Source: Ancistrus triradiatus
Lineage: Eukaryota > Chordata > Actinopteri > Siluriformes > Loricariidae
Direction: 5' to 3'
NCBI GenBank assembly: GCA_025084515.1
Contig: JAJAGP010000764.1
Coordinates: forward strand, 236,468-300,467
Length of the DNA stretch: 64,000 nucleotides
Below the pieces are notes generated by a model. It was not told the origin of the DNA, did no database searches, and saw nothing but the letters and a program-made list of their open reading frames with translations. Each line of letters begins with the position of its first letter. Positions within the stretch are counted from its first letter, which is position 1. Both the position numbers and the translations under genes were made by a program. Of this stretch, positions 1 through 10,760 are shown piece after piece.

Positions 1-300
1 GACCGTGGATCATTCTCAGAACTGAACACTGATGTGGTGTTGTGCTGGGTACGAGTGGATCAGTAACAGCAGTGCTGCTGGGAGTTCAATCACTGTGTTT
101 TGTTTTCACTGTGCACTCTATTAGACATCTACCATATTGCTCCACCATGTAGATGTAAACTCAGACAGTAGCTCCATCTGTTTTTTTGCAGTCTGTGTCA
201 GTCATCCTCTTAGTCAATTCATCAGTGCTCATGGCTGGTGGCTGAATACTTTTGGAGTGTGGATTGTTCTCGGTCCATCACCGGCACTGAGGTAGTGGTT
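1..300. repeat. Dispersed repeat of uncertain class, cut by the window edge
   Basis: The text resembles a repeat common in characiform and siluriform genomes, with phrases such as 'ATCATTCTCAGAACTG' and 'GAGTGGATCAGTAACAGCAG'. A diverged direct copy of the first 40 bases recurs near 256-300 ('GGATTGTTCTCGGTCC'). No coding sequence is visible. The class (non-autonomous DNA element or SINE) cannot be told, and the element probably starts before base 1. Confidence 0.4.
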
Positions 301-1004
301 GTTCAGTAATAGTGTAGAAAATGCATAGAAACTTTGTTTCGCAGCATAAGAACAAGGAGATGCTGAGAGAACAGTCAGTGAGGAGTGAGCCATTTAGGAG
401 AAGATGAAAACTTTGTTTCCCGCATTACAGCTGGCTCTGCTCTTTACAACTGGAACTGGATTAAAAACAGAAAACATTCTGCTACCATGAGCACACTATT
501 CTAACATTGTTTTGTTTTTCTTTGCAAGTGTTTACATCATTTTCTTTTTTTTCCCCCAGAAAGAATAAGTTTGCTGTTATCTGGTAATAAATAGTGTTGT
601 TTTCAAGTAACACTTTTTTGTTATGTATACAAACAGAACAGAGTGCAGACGGAGACAGTGCATTAATAGCTTATTAAAATGTTCACTTATCTGAGCACTT
701 GGGTATCGGATGATGGGGGGGGAAAACCCCAGGTTTTACATCAACCAGGCATTAATCTCTTCAGAAATGTGATGGTAAACTTCAAAACTTTTAATATTAA
801 ATAATCAAATTCTTCATTTTTTTTTCAGAGTCTCCACAAAGTTTCAGGTAGCAGTGTCACTGCCGTTTCGGGTGTCACGTTTTAATTCCTTGCCGGGGTT
901 GCCAGATTCCCAGAGGAAAAAAACACAAAGCAAAGTTTTTTAGAATAGCCGGACGTGGCAACCGTTGTTGTTTAGGCCCTAGGACACTGAAAAAACAGTT
1001 GAAA
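301..1004. other. Stretch with no recognised gene
   Basis: AT-rich sequence with short homopolymers. Two 'GGCAACC/GGTTGCC' phrases near 896 and 957 recur elsewhere in the window (for example 9374 and 57855) next to repeats, so part of it is probably old transposon DNA. No ORF or RNA gene is supported. Confidence 0.3.
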
Positions 1005-1480
1005 TCAGCTTAACAGGTAGGCCTATACACATGCTGTATTTTAAACCCAGTAATCGAACTTCGCATAGTATGTATACCAGGTAGCTTATTTCCTAAACCT
1101 GACAGTGGTTTGCCAGGTCTGCGTATAATCTAAGGCCCTTGGCTTAGTTTTGACCTCATTGACTGTGATGTACTTATTTTTTTCTCCGCTGAAGATCTGG
1201 CAACACCACGTGCCACGGAATTTAAGGCCTGCAAAACTCTGTTTTAGTCTAACTCTGAAACGCAGTAAGTATATACTCGAGAAAATGAATAATTTAATGA
1301 TTTAGTATTCATCAATTTACAAGCTTGTCACATATTTCTGTGAGATTGTTGGGTTGGTTGCAAAGTAGAAATCCGATTATTCCACGAGTCGTGTAAACTG
1401 GAGGATTTCCGTTATCAGCTTACTGACAAAATCTGATTTTCTGCAGTTATCGGATTAAGTGCACGTTAAACGAGCTAAAC
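1005..1480. mobile_element. Non-autonomous DNA transposon-like repeat, copy 1
   Basis: This stretch is alignable by eye with 9280-9680. Shared phrases are 'GTATGTATACCAGG', 'GAAACGCAGTA', 'GAAATCCGATTATT', 'ACTGACAAAATCTGATTTTC' and 'ATCGGATTA-AGTGCA'. The two copies have diverged by small indels and have no coding capacity. 'TAATCCGATTA'-type ends are typical of short fish MITEs; the superfamily is not assigned. Confidence 0.5.
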
Positions 1481-1490
1481 AGAGTGTACA

Positions 1491-1527
1491 AACAAGGAGG
1501 TGTACCTAATATAGTGGCCGGCGAGTA
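1491..1527 (+). mobile_element. Terminal fragment of a Tc1-like element
   Basis: The phrase 'GTGTACCTAATATAGTGGCC' closely matches the terminal inverted repeat of a widespread fish Tc1-like family. Internal pieces of what appears to be the same family lie at 8990-9125 (minus) and 10385-10760 (plus). Only the end remains here. Confidence 0.5.
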
Positions 1528-1819
1528 TATGTGTGTAGTTCACAAATGTAAGACTAGAAATGATGAGAAATCATAACATGGCTATTGCTGATGCTGACTT
1601 TCCTAATTTGACTGAATTACTGCATTATTCAGTGCCCCCATTAACGGTCTTTGTTATGCTAATTAATTTACGTTTCATTTACTAATTAAAATGAAAAAAA
1701 AAAAAAAAAAACCCACAAAAAGAATTGCATCAAACTGACCAAAAAAGAGCGAACCGTGGGCAGAAATGAGCGAAACATTAACGGATGGCCTGAATACAGA
1801 TTAGGTTTGGGGAAAAAGC

Positions 1820-2000
1820 GGCGCACCGACGTCCTGCTGCGTCGAACTAAAGCCGCCATGATCTGAAAGCTTTCTATTGTTTTAAAATGGTGTTTAATTT
1901 AAAAGTAGCCGAGATCAGAGAGCAATGCGATTTTCTAATTAACGGGGTAATTGGAATTAACCGCAGCATCAACAATAATGAGTTGGGTGTTCCTAAACAC
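1820..2000. promoter_or_regulatory. Candidate conserved non-coding element
   Basis: Complex, non-repetitive sequence with homeodomain-like TAATTA and ATTAACC cores ('TTTTCTAATTAACGGGG', 'GGTAATTGGAATTAACC') sits just before the (CT)n tract. Its texture is like vertebrate conserved non-coding elements, but conservation cannot be tested from one sequence. Three overlapping short ORFs here look spurious. Confidence 0.2.
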
Positions 2001-2004
2001 AAGC

Positions 2005-2005
<1 letters not shown>

Positions 2006-2041
<36 letters not shown>

Positions 2042-2083
2042 TCTCCTCTCTCTCTTCTCTCTCTCTCTCCTCTCTCTCTCTCT
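2006..2083. repeat. (CT)n microsatellite
   Basis: About 78 bases of nearly pure CT with a few CCT interruptions. The serine/leucine and arginine/glutamate ORFs across it are by-products of the repeat. Confidence 0.95.
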
Positions 2084-2149
2084 GTCCCATTTCAGATGAT
2101 CTAAGTTTGACCTCTATCTCTGTATCTCTCGGAGTGACCTCCACGTAGC

Positions 2150-2880
2150 TCTTTTTAATTATTGCCTATAAGCTGTTTTGTGGTCGCACCATTGTGTTGG
2201 GCTGCGTCGGGGGTGGGGGGCTTAGCGTGGGACAATAGGTACGTCCTGACTCCTCATTAGCGCTATCTGAGCGCTCCCGTTTCCTTGTAACGAGCGGGCG
2301 CATCAGAGGCTGACACGTTCATTCAGCGCTCGGCCCCAGAAAAGAAATGACAGCTTTAATGGTGGAGGGGTTTGTGCCGATTCATTCACCAAATGGCCCT
2401 TGCTCCTTTTGAACCGCATTCAATCGCGCCCCCCACTTTTCTCCTTTCTTTTTTTTAAATCGGAATATTTGAGCACGCGTTCTCACGGGAAAGTAGGGCA
2501 GATGGTCTGGGCGGCTGGTCCCGTAAAATTCCGGTATATGCTGGCGACGCAGATGTCATTAGAAGAACAATGTGTTGGTACATAACTGTTTGATAAAAAA
2601 AAAAAATCAGAGCCCTAGAGGTTTCCCATCTCTCTTGCCTGAGAACCTCTAGATCCCCAGGGGCGACCATGGAGTTCTCACTCCCCCCCTCTCTTCTTCG
2701 CCCTTCCTAAACGTATTGAAAAGTACTCATAATTACAGACGAGCTCTCTTCCGAGCCTTCTCCCCACGCTCAAGCCCCCAGCTCCCCCCCCGCCCGGTCC
2801 AGACACTCGCAGAGATCATGGTAAGCGTCACCCGCCTTGTTTCCCTTAGCTTCACATCCCCCCGTCTGCTGGCCGGCCCG
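2150..2880. other. GC-richer non-coding stretch, possible regulatory DNA
   Basis: Higher GC and more CpG than the flanks, with complex sequence such as 'GACAGCTTTAATGGTGG' near 2350 and C-rich runs near 2680 and 2785. No splice-bounded ORF resembles a known protein. It could be regulatory DNA; there is no direct evidence. Confidence 0.2.
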
Positions 2881-3110
2881 TGTTAAGCAGCGAGGCACCC
2901 CCCGCGCGCCTGGCCTGCTGGTACTACAGGATTAGGTTCGACGACTCCAGTGGGGTCCACGTCAGATTTGGGAGACACGGCTCTCGGAAGATGGTGAATT
3001 GAGCGAGCCAAAATAGAGAAGGACGTCAGCTGAGGAAATCCAGGCTGATACATACAACCGCTGTACAACAGAGTTGTGCAAAAAGTCAATATTTGTTGTT
3101 CATGCAACTG

Positions 3111-3815
3111 GAGCTTGGCAGATATATGCTTGTGTTCATGATGTGTGAAGTGTCAATTAATCCAAAAGGATTCTGCAAGAATAAGTCATGCTTTATATGT
3201 TGCTTTCATTTTATATATATGGAATGATATGAAATGATGATAACAATATCACTTAATTTACAATATTGCCTCAAGATTTTCAGTTTAAAAATTAAACCCA
3301 CCTTTATAACCCCAAACATGACATGACACATATTACACCACAATAAATACATAAATAAATAAATCAGTCAGTTTAACCCTATCCAATTTAAAAGGAAGTA
3401 CAAAATGTAAAATTGTAAGGGGGCTTTTTAAAACATTCCACAATATTAGGGGAAGCACGTCGTTTCAACCCAGTATTGCCAAGATATCTGACTGAACCCA
3501 CTGAGCAAGGGGCAAGTATGGACCAGATATTGCAATAAAGGGATTCATATTAACATATAGAGTACACTACAGCAATGAGGGCAACTACAGCAAATAAAAG
3601 TGTTTGCATTCATACATATGGCCCTATTTATTTACACAAAGATGTTAGATCTGAATCTTATTCGGATTAAATTGCATTGTAATGTTCATTGTCATACCGA
3701 TGCAATTGGTACTCATCTGATTCGTGTATTAGTGGCATCGGGCTGGTAAACCTGCTCCCTTAAACAGTTTATCTCATCACTCACCCCCCCCGCGCTCTGA
3801 TTCACTCGCAGTTGG
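3111..3815. other. AT-rich stretch with nothing recognised
   Basis: AT-rich sequence with a short (AAAT)n run near 3345-3363 and no recognisable coding, SINE or transposon motif. Confidence 0.3.
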
Positions 3816-3818
3816 GGT

Positions 3819-3880
3819 TGTGTGTGTGTGTGTGTGTGGGTGTGTGTGTGTGTGTGTGTGTGTGTGTTGTGTGTGTGTGT
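3819..3880. repeat. (TG)n microsatellite
   Basis: About 62 bases of TG with GGG and TTG interruptions. The minus-strand histidine/threonine ORF across it is an artefact. Confidence 0.95.
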
Positions 3881-4599
3881 TTGTTGAGCAGTCCAGACCC
3901 ATGCACATACACCGTTCGTTCGTTCTTGGCCTATTAAAATCATGACCGCAGACCACAGAATCTCAGCTGTAATTAAGTAGCATTATTGTTAATGTCAGCT
4001 TCTTTGTGGGCCGCTTCGCTGCAATGGATTTATGTGACAGAGCAACGCAGAAATCAGGCAGGAGATACCTAATGTATTATAATGCCCTCTGCTGCTCTTC
4101 ATCTCATTCATTACAATTTATGATGTGATGAAACTAAGTCTATTATTTGTTTCCAATTTTGCAGATATGGTTGTTTGTGAAAATTCATTCAGGATTAAGA
4201 ACACAACCTCTGCAGTTCTAATATTAAAAAATTAAAAAGATTAATGAAAAATAAATAGCAATGCAGCAAATACTTATATAGCCATAAAATAAATATTACA
4301 TTTTATTATAATTTAATAAATGGATTTACTTTTCTATTACGTTTATGTATGGCCAATTTGCTTATGGATACATAGAAGATCAAGTATATTTTTTGTATCC
4401 ATATATATATAGCCTTTGGCTTTTATAACCTTTGGCAGTTTAAAACATTTAAGCTTAGTTACTTTTTTAATTAAATCAATTTGTATTAATTTTTAATTTA
4501 TATATGTCATTTTTTTCCTCAGTCCCTCTTTATGAAGATAGAAACAGACACAAACAATTAGCATTAGTGTCACCCCCCACCTCCCCAAAACCGAAAATG

Positions 4600-4603
<4 letters not shown>

Positions 4604-4653
<50 letters not shown>

Positions 4654-4681
4654 TATATATAATATATATATATATATATAA
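4604..4681. repeat. (TA)n microsatellite
   Basis: About 78 bases of TA dinucleotides with two small interruptions. It is self-complementary and could extrude as a cruciform. Confidence 0.95.
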
Positions 4682-4727
4682 ATTTTGTAATTCATACCAT
4701 CAGATTCTGTACTGAGTAAAGTTTAAA

Positions 4728-5325
4728 GTACTGTACAAAAGTCTTAGGCCACCATTATATATAGATACAGGAAATATGTCCAAAATGAAAACAAACGATT
4801 TTCAGAGCACAATAGCTTCTGCAGGCACAAGTCAGCATTCAGTGTGGCCTCCTTTTTTGGGGAATAAGGCGTTTCTACCCCTTCATGTCAGTCAGATTTA
4901 CAGGTTGGAATATTTTAATAACATTAGTTCAGTTACATTTTTTCTTATTGATCAGTTTGGTATTAATTTGGATCATTCAGTTTAGATGTACAAATGAATA
5001 AAAAAACAGTGGTTTATTTGGCTGCTACCCTTCCAAAAACCCATCCTGATCAAGCTTCTTTTGGACTGTATAAAGGGTCAACTTGCCATCCCCACTGAAG
5101 CTGCCAGATGCTGCTATTGCTAAAGTGTAAGGGCAGATCACAATAAGTACTTGCTACTGTAGCCTGTAGAAGCTTTTTTTTTCCAGTTTGAATACTTGGC
5201 ATACTAATTTCCTGTCACTTTCTGGTTGTTTCCAAATAAAGAGACTGGGAAATAATTATATATGGCCGTTATAAAGAACCACTGCTAAGACATCAAATCT
5301 AATGTGGCCTTTTGGCACAATCCTC
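4728..5325 (-). mobile_element. Deleted Tc1-like element, family A (AAAGTCTTAGGCCACC ends)
   Basis: It starts with 'GTACAAAAGTCTTAGGCCAC' and ends with the decayed inverse 'TGTGGCCTTTTGGCACA'. Between them, read on the minus strand, is debris of a Tc1 transposase N-terminal region: 'TCAAGCTTCTTTTGGACTGT' and 'GAAGCTGCCAGATGCTG' recur in the copies at 16869, 26975, 50328 and 57196. The copies lost most of the catalytic region and cannot encode transposase. Confidence 0.65.
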
Positions 5326-5399
5326 ACCTTGGCAGTTTTCCACACAAATGAACAGCTCTTAATGACTTACCAGTCAGAGTAGGAATACATATGCCATAA

Positions 5400-5820
5400 T
5401 TACTGCTAAACTCTGGCTTTCCTCGATGCCCTTCTGGATCTCCTCACCGACCTGGACTGTTATGATATGGCAGAAAAGAGGCATGAACTTCAATCAATAT
5501 GTCATTCATCATCATAATGAAGAGCAGTGGAGCTAATGGCAACAGTTTATAATCTAACCTTAATGATGATGGGAGCCTTAATGAGTTAAAGGTCAACCTG
5601 TCCCATACATCATTCATGATTGCACGCCTCATATTCGCTGCCTCCGAATTTGAGGGACTGTCACAAGATAGGAAAGATGCAAACATTTTGACACTGATAA
5701 AACAATAGTCTGTTTTACCATTGTAGCCGTTATGGGTGCTACATGTTGAGTTGTTACACAGTTCTGATTTCCATATGTAATGGATTAGAAAAGGGGCGCC
5801 TTCTAGGATGTTATACAAAG
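5400..5820. other. Unique-looking stretch, candidate conserved non-coding element
   Basis: Complex, non-repetitive DNA with CAT/ATTA-rich cores ('GTCATTCATCATCATAATGA', 'CTTAATGAGTTAAAGGTCAA'). A 124-codon minus-strand ORF (5444-5818) spans it but resembles no known protein and shows no splice sites or domain, so it is probably chance. Confidence 0.2.
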
Positions 5821-5889
5821 TACAGTGGTGTGTATAGGGGGATGTCGTGTGTAATTCTTTTTAGCCAATACTACGAATGCATTCACAAA

Positions 5890-5938
5890 GCAAATTCCTG
5901 AAATGCATTAATGGAGTTGTATTGTACAGGTGCTCCCT
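5890..5938. mobile_element. Fragment of the pogo/Tigger-like MITE
   Basis: The phrase 'TTAATGGAGTTGTATTGTAC' followed by 'AGGTGCTCCCTGATTTA' also occurs inside the MITE at 22592-22640. The fragment breaks off where the Tc1 tail begins at about 5940, and a decayed Tigger-like end appears again at 6237, so the Tc1 piece may have inserted into this MITE. Confidence 0.45.
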
Positions 5939-5939
5939 G

Positions 5940-6193
5940 ATTTATGTCCCTGTCATTGCCAACAAAGGTTATGTTACAAAGTATTGAGTTGAACTTTTGT
6001 TATTGACCAAATACTTATTTTCTACCATGATTTGCAGTTAAATTCTTTAAAAATCCTACAATGTGATTTCCTGGATTTTTTTTCTCATTTTGTCTCTCAT
6101 AGTTGAAGTGTACCTATGATGAAAATTACAGACCTCTCTCATCTTTCTAAGTAGAGGAATCAGTGGCTGACTAAATACTTTTTTGCCCCACTG
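5940..6193 (+). mobile_element. 3' end of a Tc1-like element
   Basis: The last transposase codons ('GTCATTGCCAACAAAGGTTA'), the 3' untranslated part and the full right terminal repeat ending in 'TTTTTTGCCCCACTG' before TA are present. The text matches the right ends of the elements at 13208-14608 and 53662-55114. All upstream transposase sequence is missing. Confidence 0.8.
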
Positions 6194-6236
6194 TATGTGT
6201 GTATGTATGTGTAACTTTATATAACACATATGCACA

Positions 6237-6262
6237 CTGTGGTATCTTGGTTCTCGACACAT
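6237..6262 (+). mobile_element. Decayed pogo/Tigger-like terminal repeat
   Basis: The phrase 'GTGGTATCTTGGTTCTCGAC' is close to the 'CAGTGGTACCTCGGT' end seen at 32523 and, inverted, at 7640 and 22830. It may be the far side of the MITE interrupted by the Tc1 tail at 5940-6193. Confidence 0.4.
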
Positions 6263-6417
6263 TTACATTTTTTTTTTTTTGTTTTTCCTTATTTAACAAC
6301 ATTTAACAGTACTGTATTCTTAGTGCAAATAAGTCTCCATGGGTCCTTAAAGGATTAGGGATAAAATCCACTGAAAGCAAAACAGGAAATGAATGCTCCA
6401 GAGCAACAGGCTGCATT

Positions 6418-7195
6418 TACATTACATTAACAAGCATTTAGCAGACGCCCTTATCCGAGCGAACGTACAATTTGGTCTTAATTATAAAAAAAAATAATTA
6501 AATAAACAATAAAAAAATTATAGGCACACACCACAAAAGGGGAAAACAACCCAAAAAACCCCAACACCCCAACGAGGGGGGCTACCCACACCCCCCCGAC
6601 ACAACCCCCACCCCACCCCCGCCAACTCGCCACCCACCACCCCACCACCACCACCCCACCTCCCCCGCCCACAAGGAGGACGTGCCACCCCCCCCCCCCC
6701 CCCCCCCCCCAAGGACCCCCCCCGGTCCAAACACCCACCCCCCGTATAAAAGAGTGCGTGAGAGAGGCGGGTGCATGAGATAGGACCCCCCAGCCAAGGG
6801 GGCACCACCACCGGGGGGCCCCCCCAGCAACTGGAGGTCTAAGGAACGACGGCGAAGGGATTGGGGGGTTTGGTAGGGACGTTAGGGCGGGGGAGGGGAA
6901 ACCGCGGACTAGGGGCGGTAGAACGGTTACGAAGGAGTGAAGGTGGTGGTGCCCCGCCAGCCTTCATTCGAGAGACCACCACACCACTACCACCGGCGGG
7001 GGGGGTCAACCCCAGTGCTTCCCGGGCAAGCCCGGCGACCCGACCCCCCCACTCCCCGAAACAAAAAAACCACTTGTGGGTTAAGGGCCTTGCTCAAGGA
7101 CCCCAACATGGCAAGGCTTGGCAGAGGTGGGATTTTGAACCCTGGACCTTTGGTCCATAGTCCAGTACCTTACCCACTAGGCTACCACAGTCCCT
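6418..7195 (-). mobile_element. tRNA-derived SINE interrupted by a C-rich insert
   Basis: On the minus strand the SINE head (box A-like 'TAGCCTAGTGGGTAAGG', box B near 7130 with 'TTTTGAACC' on the plus strand) lies at about 7064-7195. The tail, 'GCATTTAGCAGACGCCCTTA' on the plus strand, lies at 6418-6478. An intact copy has these parts adjacent; here about 590 bases of low-complexity C-rich sequence separate them. Confidence 0.65.
6540..7062. repeat. C-rich low-complexity insert with a 23-base poly-C run
   Basis: The plus strand is heavily biased to C, then G-rich blocks near 6880-6960, then CCACC repeats. An uninterrupted C run spans 6688-6710. The glycine/tryptophan-rich ORFs on the minus strand are products of the bias. 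It may be an expanded minisatellite, a GC-rich insertion or a sequencing/assembly artefact. Confidence 0.6.
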
Positions 7196-7315
7196 AGGCT
7201 GCAGTTAGCTTAGTAGCTATACTAGATCTTGGAGTTCACCAGTATAGTAAGTGTTTTTCCTTTCTCACTTTCAATCCATTACTCTCTAAATAACATGAGG
7301 TTTTTCAACACTTTA

Positions 7316-7642
7316 GTATAAAATAAGCTTTGTGTTAATGATTTTGGCCAACTGTAAGTGTTAATGTGTAATAGGCTCCACTATGGTAGAGTATAAACTA
7401 TATTAAACTCATTGGTTCATGTTACAATTATCTTATGAAAGATTTGTCGGAATGTATCCCCATTATAAATCAGGGAGCACCGGTACAATACAACTCCATT
7501 AATGCATATAATGCCTTATATAGTGTGGATCTTCTGGGGGTCTGGAACAGATTCATTCAGTTTACAGTATTCCTTATGGGAAAAATTTGCTCTGTACTCG
7601 ACAAGCCTTCTGGAACGAATTCACAACGAGAACTGAGGTACC
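7316..7642. mobile_element. pogo/Tigger-like MITE
   Basis: It ends with 'GAACTGAGGTACCACTGTAC', the inverse of the 'ACAGTGGTACCTCGGT' terminus seen at 32523. Internal phrases ('AAAAATTTGCTCTGTACTCG', 'GGAGCACCGGTACAATAC') recur inverted in the copy at 22470-22832. The terminus resembles mammalian and fish Tigger elements; this is from memory. No transposase remains. Confidence 0.5.
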
Positions 7643-7859
7643 ACTGTACTTCGGCCTAGATAAATAATAAAGGAAATGTATTTTCTTGTGTAAACCGCCT
7701 ATTAATTCAAATCATTTTATTTTCCATGTTACATTTACTGTTTTCATAGCCTGGATCTATATGTCACATAGCCAGGCTTACAGGCTGAACAGTTCTAACA
7801 CTCACCCTTCATTAGTGCTCCATTAGGCAATGTACACCACAGACTAGACTCAGTGCAAG

Positions 7860-8130
7860 CAGTTCTAGCGATGACCCTGCTGGTGGCCCATGTCAGCCCA
7901 CCTGGGAGAGAGACAGCTGTCTCTGCAGAATCCAGCACGTGTCAGCCATAATGACTCACAGCTGACACCTCAGACCAGACCCTCCGCTTTACTCTGCCAT
8001 GTAGCGCATTAGAATAATTACTCCCTGTCATCCTCCATTTAATAGGAGCCCCTCCCCCAGATCGCGCACGTACTCGGCGTTCCTGACGCTTTGCAAACCA
8101 TTAGAAACCCAGCGTTTCAGTGGAAGAATG
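7860..8130. promoter_or_regulatory. Candidate conserved non-coding element
   Basis: Complex sequence with 'CATAATGACTCACAGCTGAC' (AP-1/E-box-like) and 'TAATTACTCCCTGTCATCC', no repeats and no ORF. It stands out from the AT-rich repeat background. Conservation is untested. Confidence 0.2.
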
Positions 8131-8989
8131 AAGAGCTGAATTGACGGCGTGAGGTGCTCACTTACTCACACAGAATCTTGAAATAGAAACATTTACAGAC
8201 CTAGAAATGCCACTCAAAGTTGGCACCTTGTTCTAATCGCTGCACATCGAAGAAACGATGATGTGTGGATGATGCCATGCTAGCGCTAGCCCACAGCAAG
8301 CTAGCTGTTGCAACTAGTTCTTGAGAAACCTGAATATTTGGTCTCTTCTCGTCAACTTGTCGTTTGGAATCACCCTTCCCTTTCTTGACAACACAAGTTC
8401 CTTTTTACTGAAAACAACTGGTCAGCTGGTCGCAGCATCTCAGACTCTGCTTGTGTAGAATTAGCATGTGTCAGCATGAGCTTAATTTGGGAATTAGTTA
8501 ATACAGTCCATCTGTTAGGTTAAGTGTATGCGCCTGTCCTATTGTAAGTAGTACTCCTTTGTTTGTCCCTTAACTACCTGTATATTTTCTCTAACCTATA
8601 AATATATAAACTGGTACACTTTGACTCGTTGAGTCTCTGGTTCATCTGGCTGATCTTCCGTGTTGTTCATAATACTGTCAATCTAACAAAAGTATCAGGT
8701 CCATCTTACCGTCGTCTTAAGTGTTCTGGCTTTAACCTAGACTAGGTTGTAACAGTATATTGATGCATTTCTTATACTTAATGTGAATTTTCATAAATTC
8801 ATAATTCAATAAAAAGGTTTATAACAGTTTAGGTATTTAGGTATCATTTGCACACAGTTTTCTTGTGAAAATGCCCTTTATATTTACATTGCGGTATCCT
8901 AAAAAAGACTACGTGACTATGGTAATGTTCGAAATCGAGACTCGTCAGATCAGGCAACTTTTCCAAATCATCTGTTGTTTAATTTTTGT
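8131..8989. other. Stretch with no recognised gene
   Basis: Mixed-composition sequence without recognised repeat family, ORF or RNA. A short palindrome 'GCTAGCGCTAGC' lies at about 8280. Confidence 0.3.
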
Positions 8990-9125
8990 GAGCCTGTGCG
9001 ATTTGTAGCCTCAGTTGCCTGTTCTTAGCTGGTAGAAGTGGCACCCAGTGTGGTCTTCTGCTGCTGTAGCCCATCTGCCTCAAGGATTGACATGTTGTGC
9101 CTTCGCAGATGGTCTTCTGCATGCA
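8990..9125 (-). mobile_element. Tc1-like element fragment (GTGTACCTAATA family)
   Basis: The inverse of text in the fragment at 10490-10590: 'GTGTGGTCTTCTGCTGCTGT' and 'AGCCCATCTGCCTCAAGG' here correspond to 'AGCAGATGGGCTACAGCAGC' and 'GAAGACCACAC' there. Only about 130 bases of the helix-turn-helix to linker region of a Tc1 transposase are left. Confidence 0.6.
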
Positions 9126-9680
9126 TCTGTATGCACTTAATAATCTGATCATAGTCAGATTTCTGCAGTTGTCTAATTATTCAAGAGGTCATGTATAGTC
9201 ATAGCACAGTCTAGAGCTCAGATTAAGAAATCCCATAAAGGGAGCTGGATTTAATTCAGTGATCGGATTTCTCATAGCATGTATACCAGGGTATCGGGGG
9301 AAAAATAGAGCAAAGAAAGTGTGCTTCTTTTAGGCTTATTTACATAAACCTGGAGTGGGATTCTCTCGCGGGATCTGGCAACCCTGGACTTAAACGCAGC
9401 AATGACTAGCAAACGTTTTGTGGACACATCGAAACGCAGTAGATACTCAAGAAAATGAAGAATTTGATTATTTAATATTACAATTTCAAGTTAAGCCACA
9501 TCGTTCTGTGAGATTTTCAACTGGTTGCAAAATCGAAATCCGATTATTGCCTGAGCCATGTGAACCTGGAGGTTTGCTATTATTTGATTACCCAAGTGCA
9601 TGTACACTCGTTGATCGGATTACTGACAAAATCTGATTTTCTACAGTCATCGGATTATTAAGTGCATGTAAATGCAATCA
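9126..9680. mobile_element. Non-autonomous DNA transposon-like repeat, copy 2
   Basis: Related to 1005-1480. The left part (9140-9200, 'AATCTGATCATAGTCAGATT') is roughly inverse to the right part (9620-9680, 'CTGATTTTCTACAGTCATCG'), which suggests long imperfect terminal inverted repeats around a short non-coding core. A 72-codon ORF in it is chance. Confidence 0.5.
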
Positions 9681-10384
9681 GTGTATGTACTGGAACACCA
9701 GTATGAAGTCACGTATTGTCCATGGCCTTCCAGTAACTAGATTTATACATCATTAAAATCCAATTTTTGCCTCAACTTTGTGGTGGAGGCAAACAGTGAC
9801 CATTTCCACTGCCTGACATTAATATATCGTTAGGAATTCTGTCCGTTCCATCTATGCGCAAATATTTAGATCTCTGTATGTAAAAGTAATCCTGACTGAA
9901 TTGGTGCACTCGAAGATGCATGCTTATTCTGATCCCAGTCCAAGTTGCAGTAACTAGGCTGGAAACATAATAGACCTAATCAAAACAATCATTGCTTTTA
10001 TTTTAGATAAAAGGTTTGCTGTTAAAGCCTCAAAGCAGCTTATTCCCAGTCTGTGTAGTTTGCCTTTAGAAAAGATGGCATAAACATATAGAAAGTGGGT
10101 TAGCAACTGAGTCACAGCATAGAGCAGCCAAACGTTCATCCTACAGCACGGTATCCTGCCAAATCGTGCTTCCTAGGAGCGATTTCGCCTTGGTTGAGAA
10201 TTAGTAAACTTTGTGTTTGAATATTTGAGGTTTGAATATGCTAGTGCTGATGGTAGAGCTGATTAACATGTGCATGATATCTCTGCCGTGTCTGATATCA
10301 GTCCAGCGTTTAAGGCCTGCATTGTTTGAGACAGAAATTCAGTTTGCCTTGCAGTCTGTAATCAACATGATTAGTGATCCAGTT

Positions 10385-10760
10385 TGGGCAGATCTCTGGG
10401 TGAAAATGCTTTGTTGATGCCAGAGGTCAGAGCAAAATGGCCAGACTGGTTCGACCTGATAGAAAGGCAACAGTAACTCAAATAACCATTGGTTACAACC
10501 AATGAAATGCAGAGGAGCATCTCAAAATGAACAACACGTCGAACTTTGAAGCAGATGGGCTACAGCAGCAGAAGACCACACCGGGTTCCTCTCCTGTCAA
10601 CCAAGAAAAGGCAACCGAGGCTACAGTTTGCACAGGTTCACCAAACTTGGACCGTAGATTATTGGATAAACGTTGCTTGGTCTGATGAGTCTGGATTTCT
10701 GCTGTGACATTTGGATTGTAGGGTCAGAATTTGGCATAAACAGCTTGACCAACCCATAAC
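10385..10760 (+). pseudogene. Tc1-like transposase fragment
   Basis: The plus strand, in shifting frames, reads as part of a fish Tc1 transposase. The clearest part, at about 10660-10710, gives 'NVAWSDESGFLL' followed by a stop, matching the 'WSDES' motif that carries the first or second catalytic aspartate region of Tc1 DDE transposases. Upstream 'CAACACGTCGAAC' to 'GCAGATGGGCTACAGCAGC' matches the linker region. The rest of the catalytic domain is absent and multiple stops and frameshifts are present, so it is dead. Confidence 0.65.

Noticed and set aside
5444..5818. 124-codon minus-strand ORF as a gene
   Set aside because: No domain or family resemblance and no splice context; the DNA looks more like a non-coding element.
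6478..7197. Glycine/tryptophan- and proline-rich ORFs
   Set aside because: They follow from the C-rich low-complexity insert inside a SINE.
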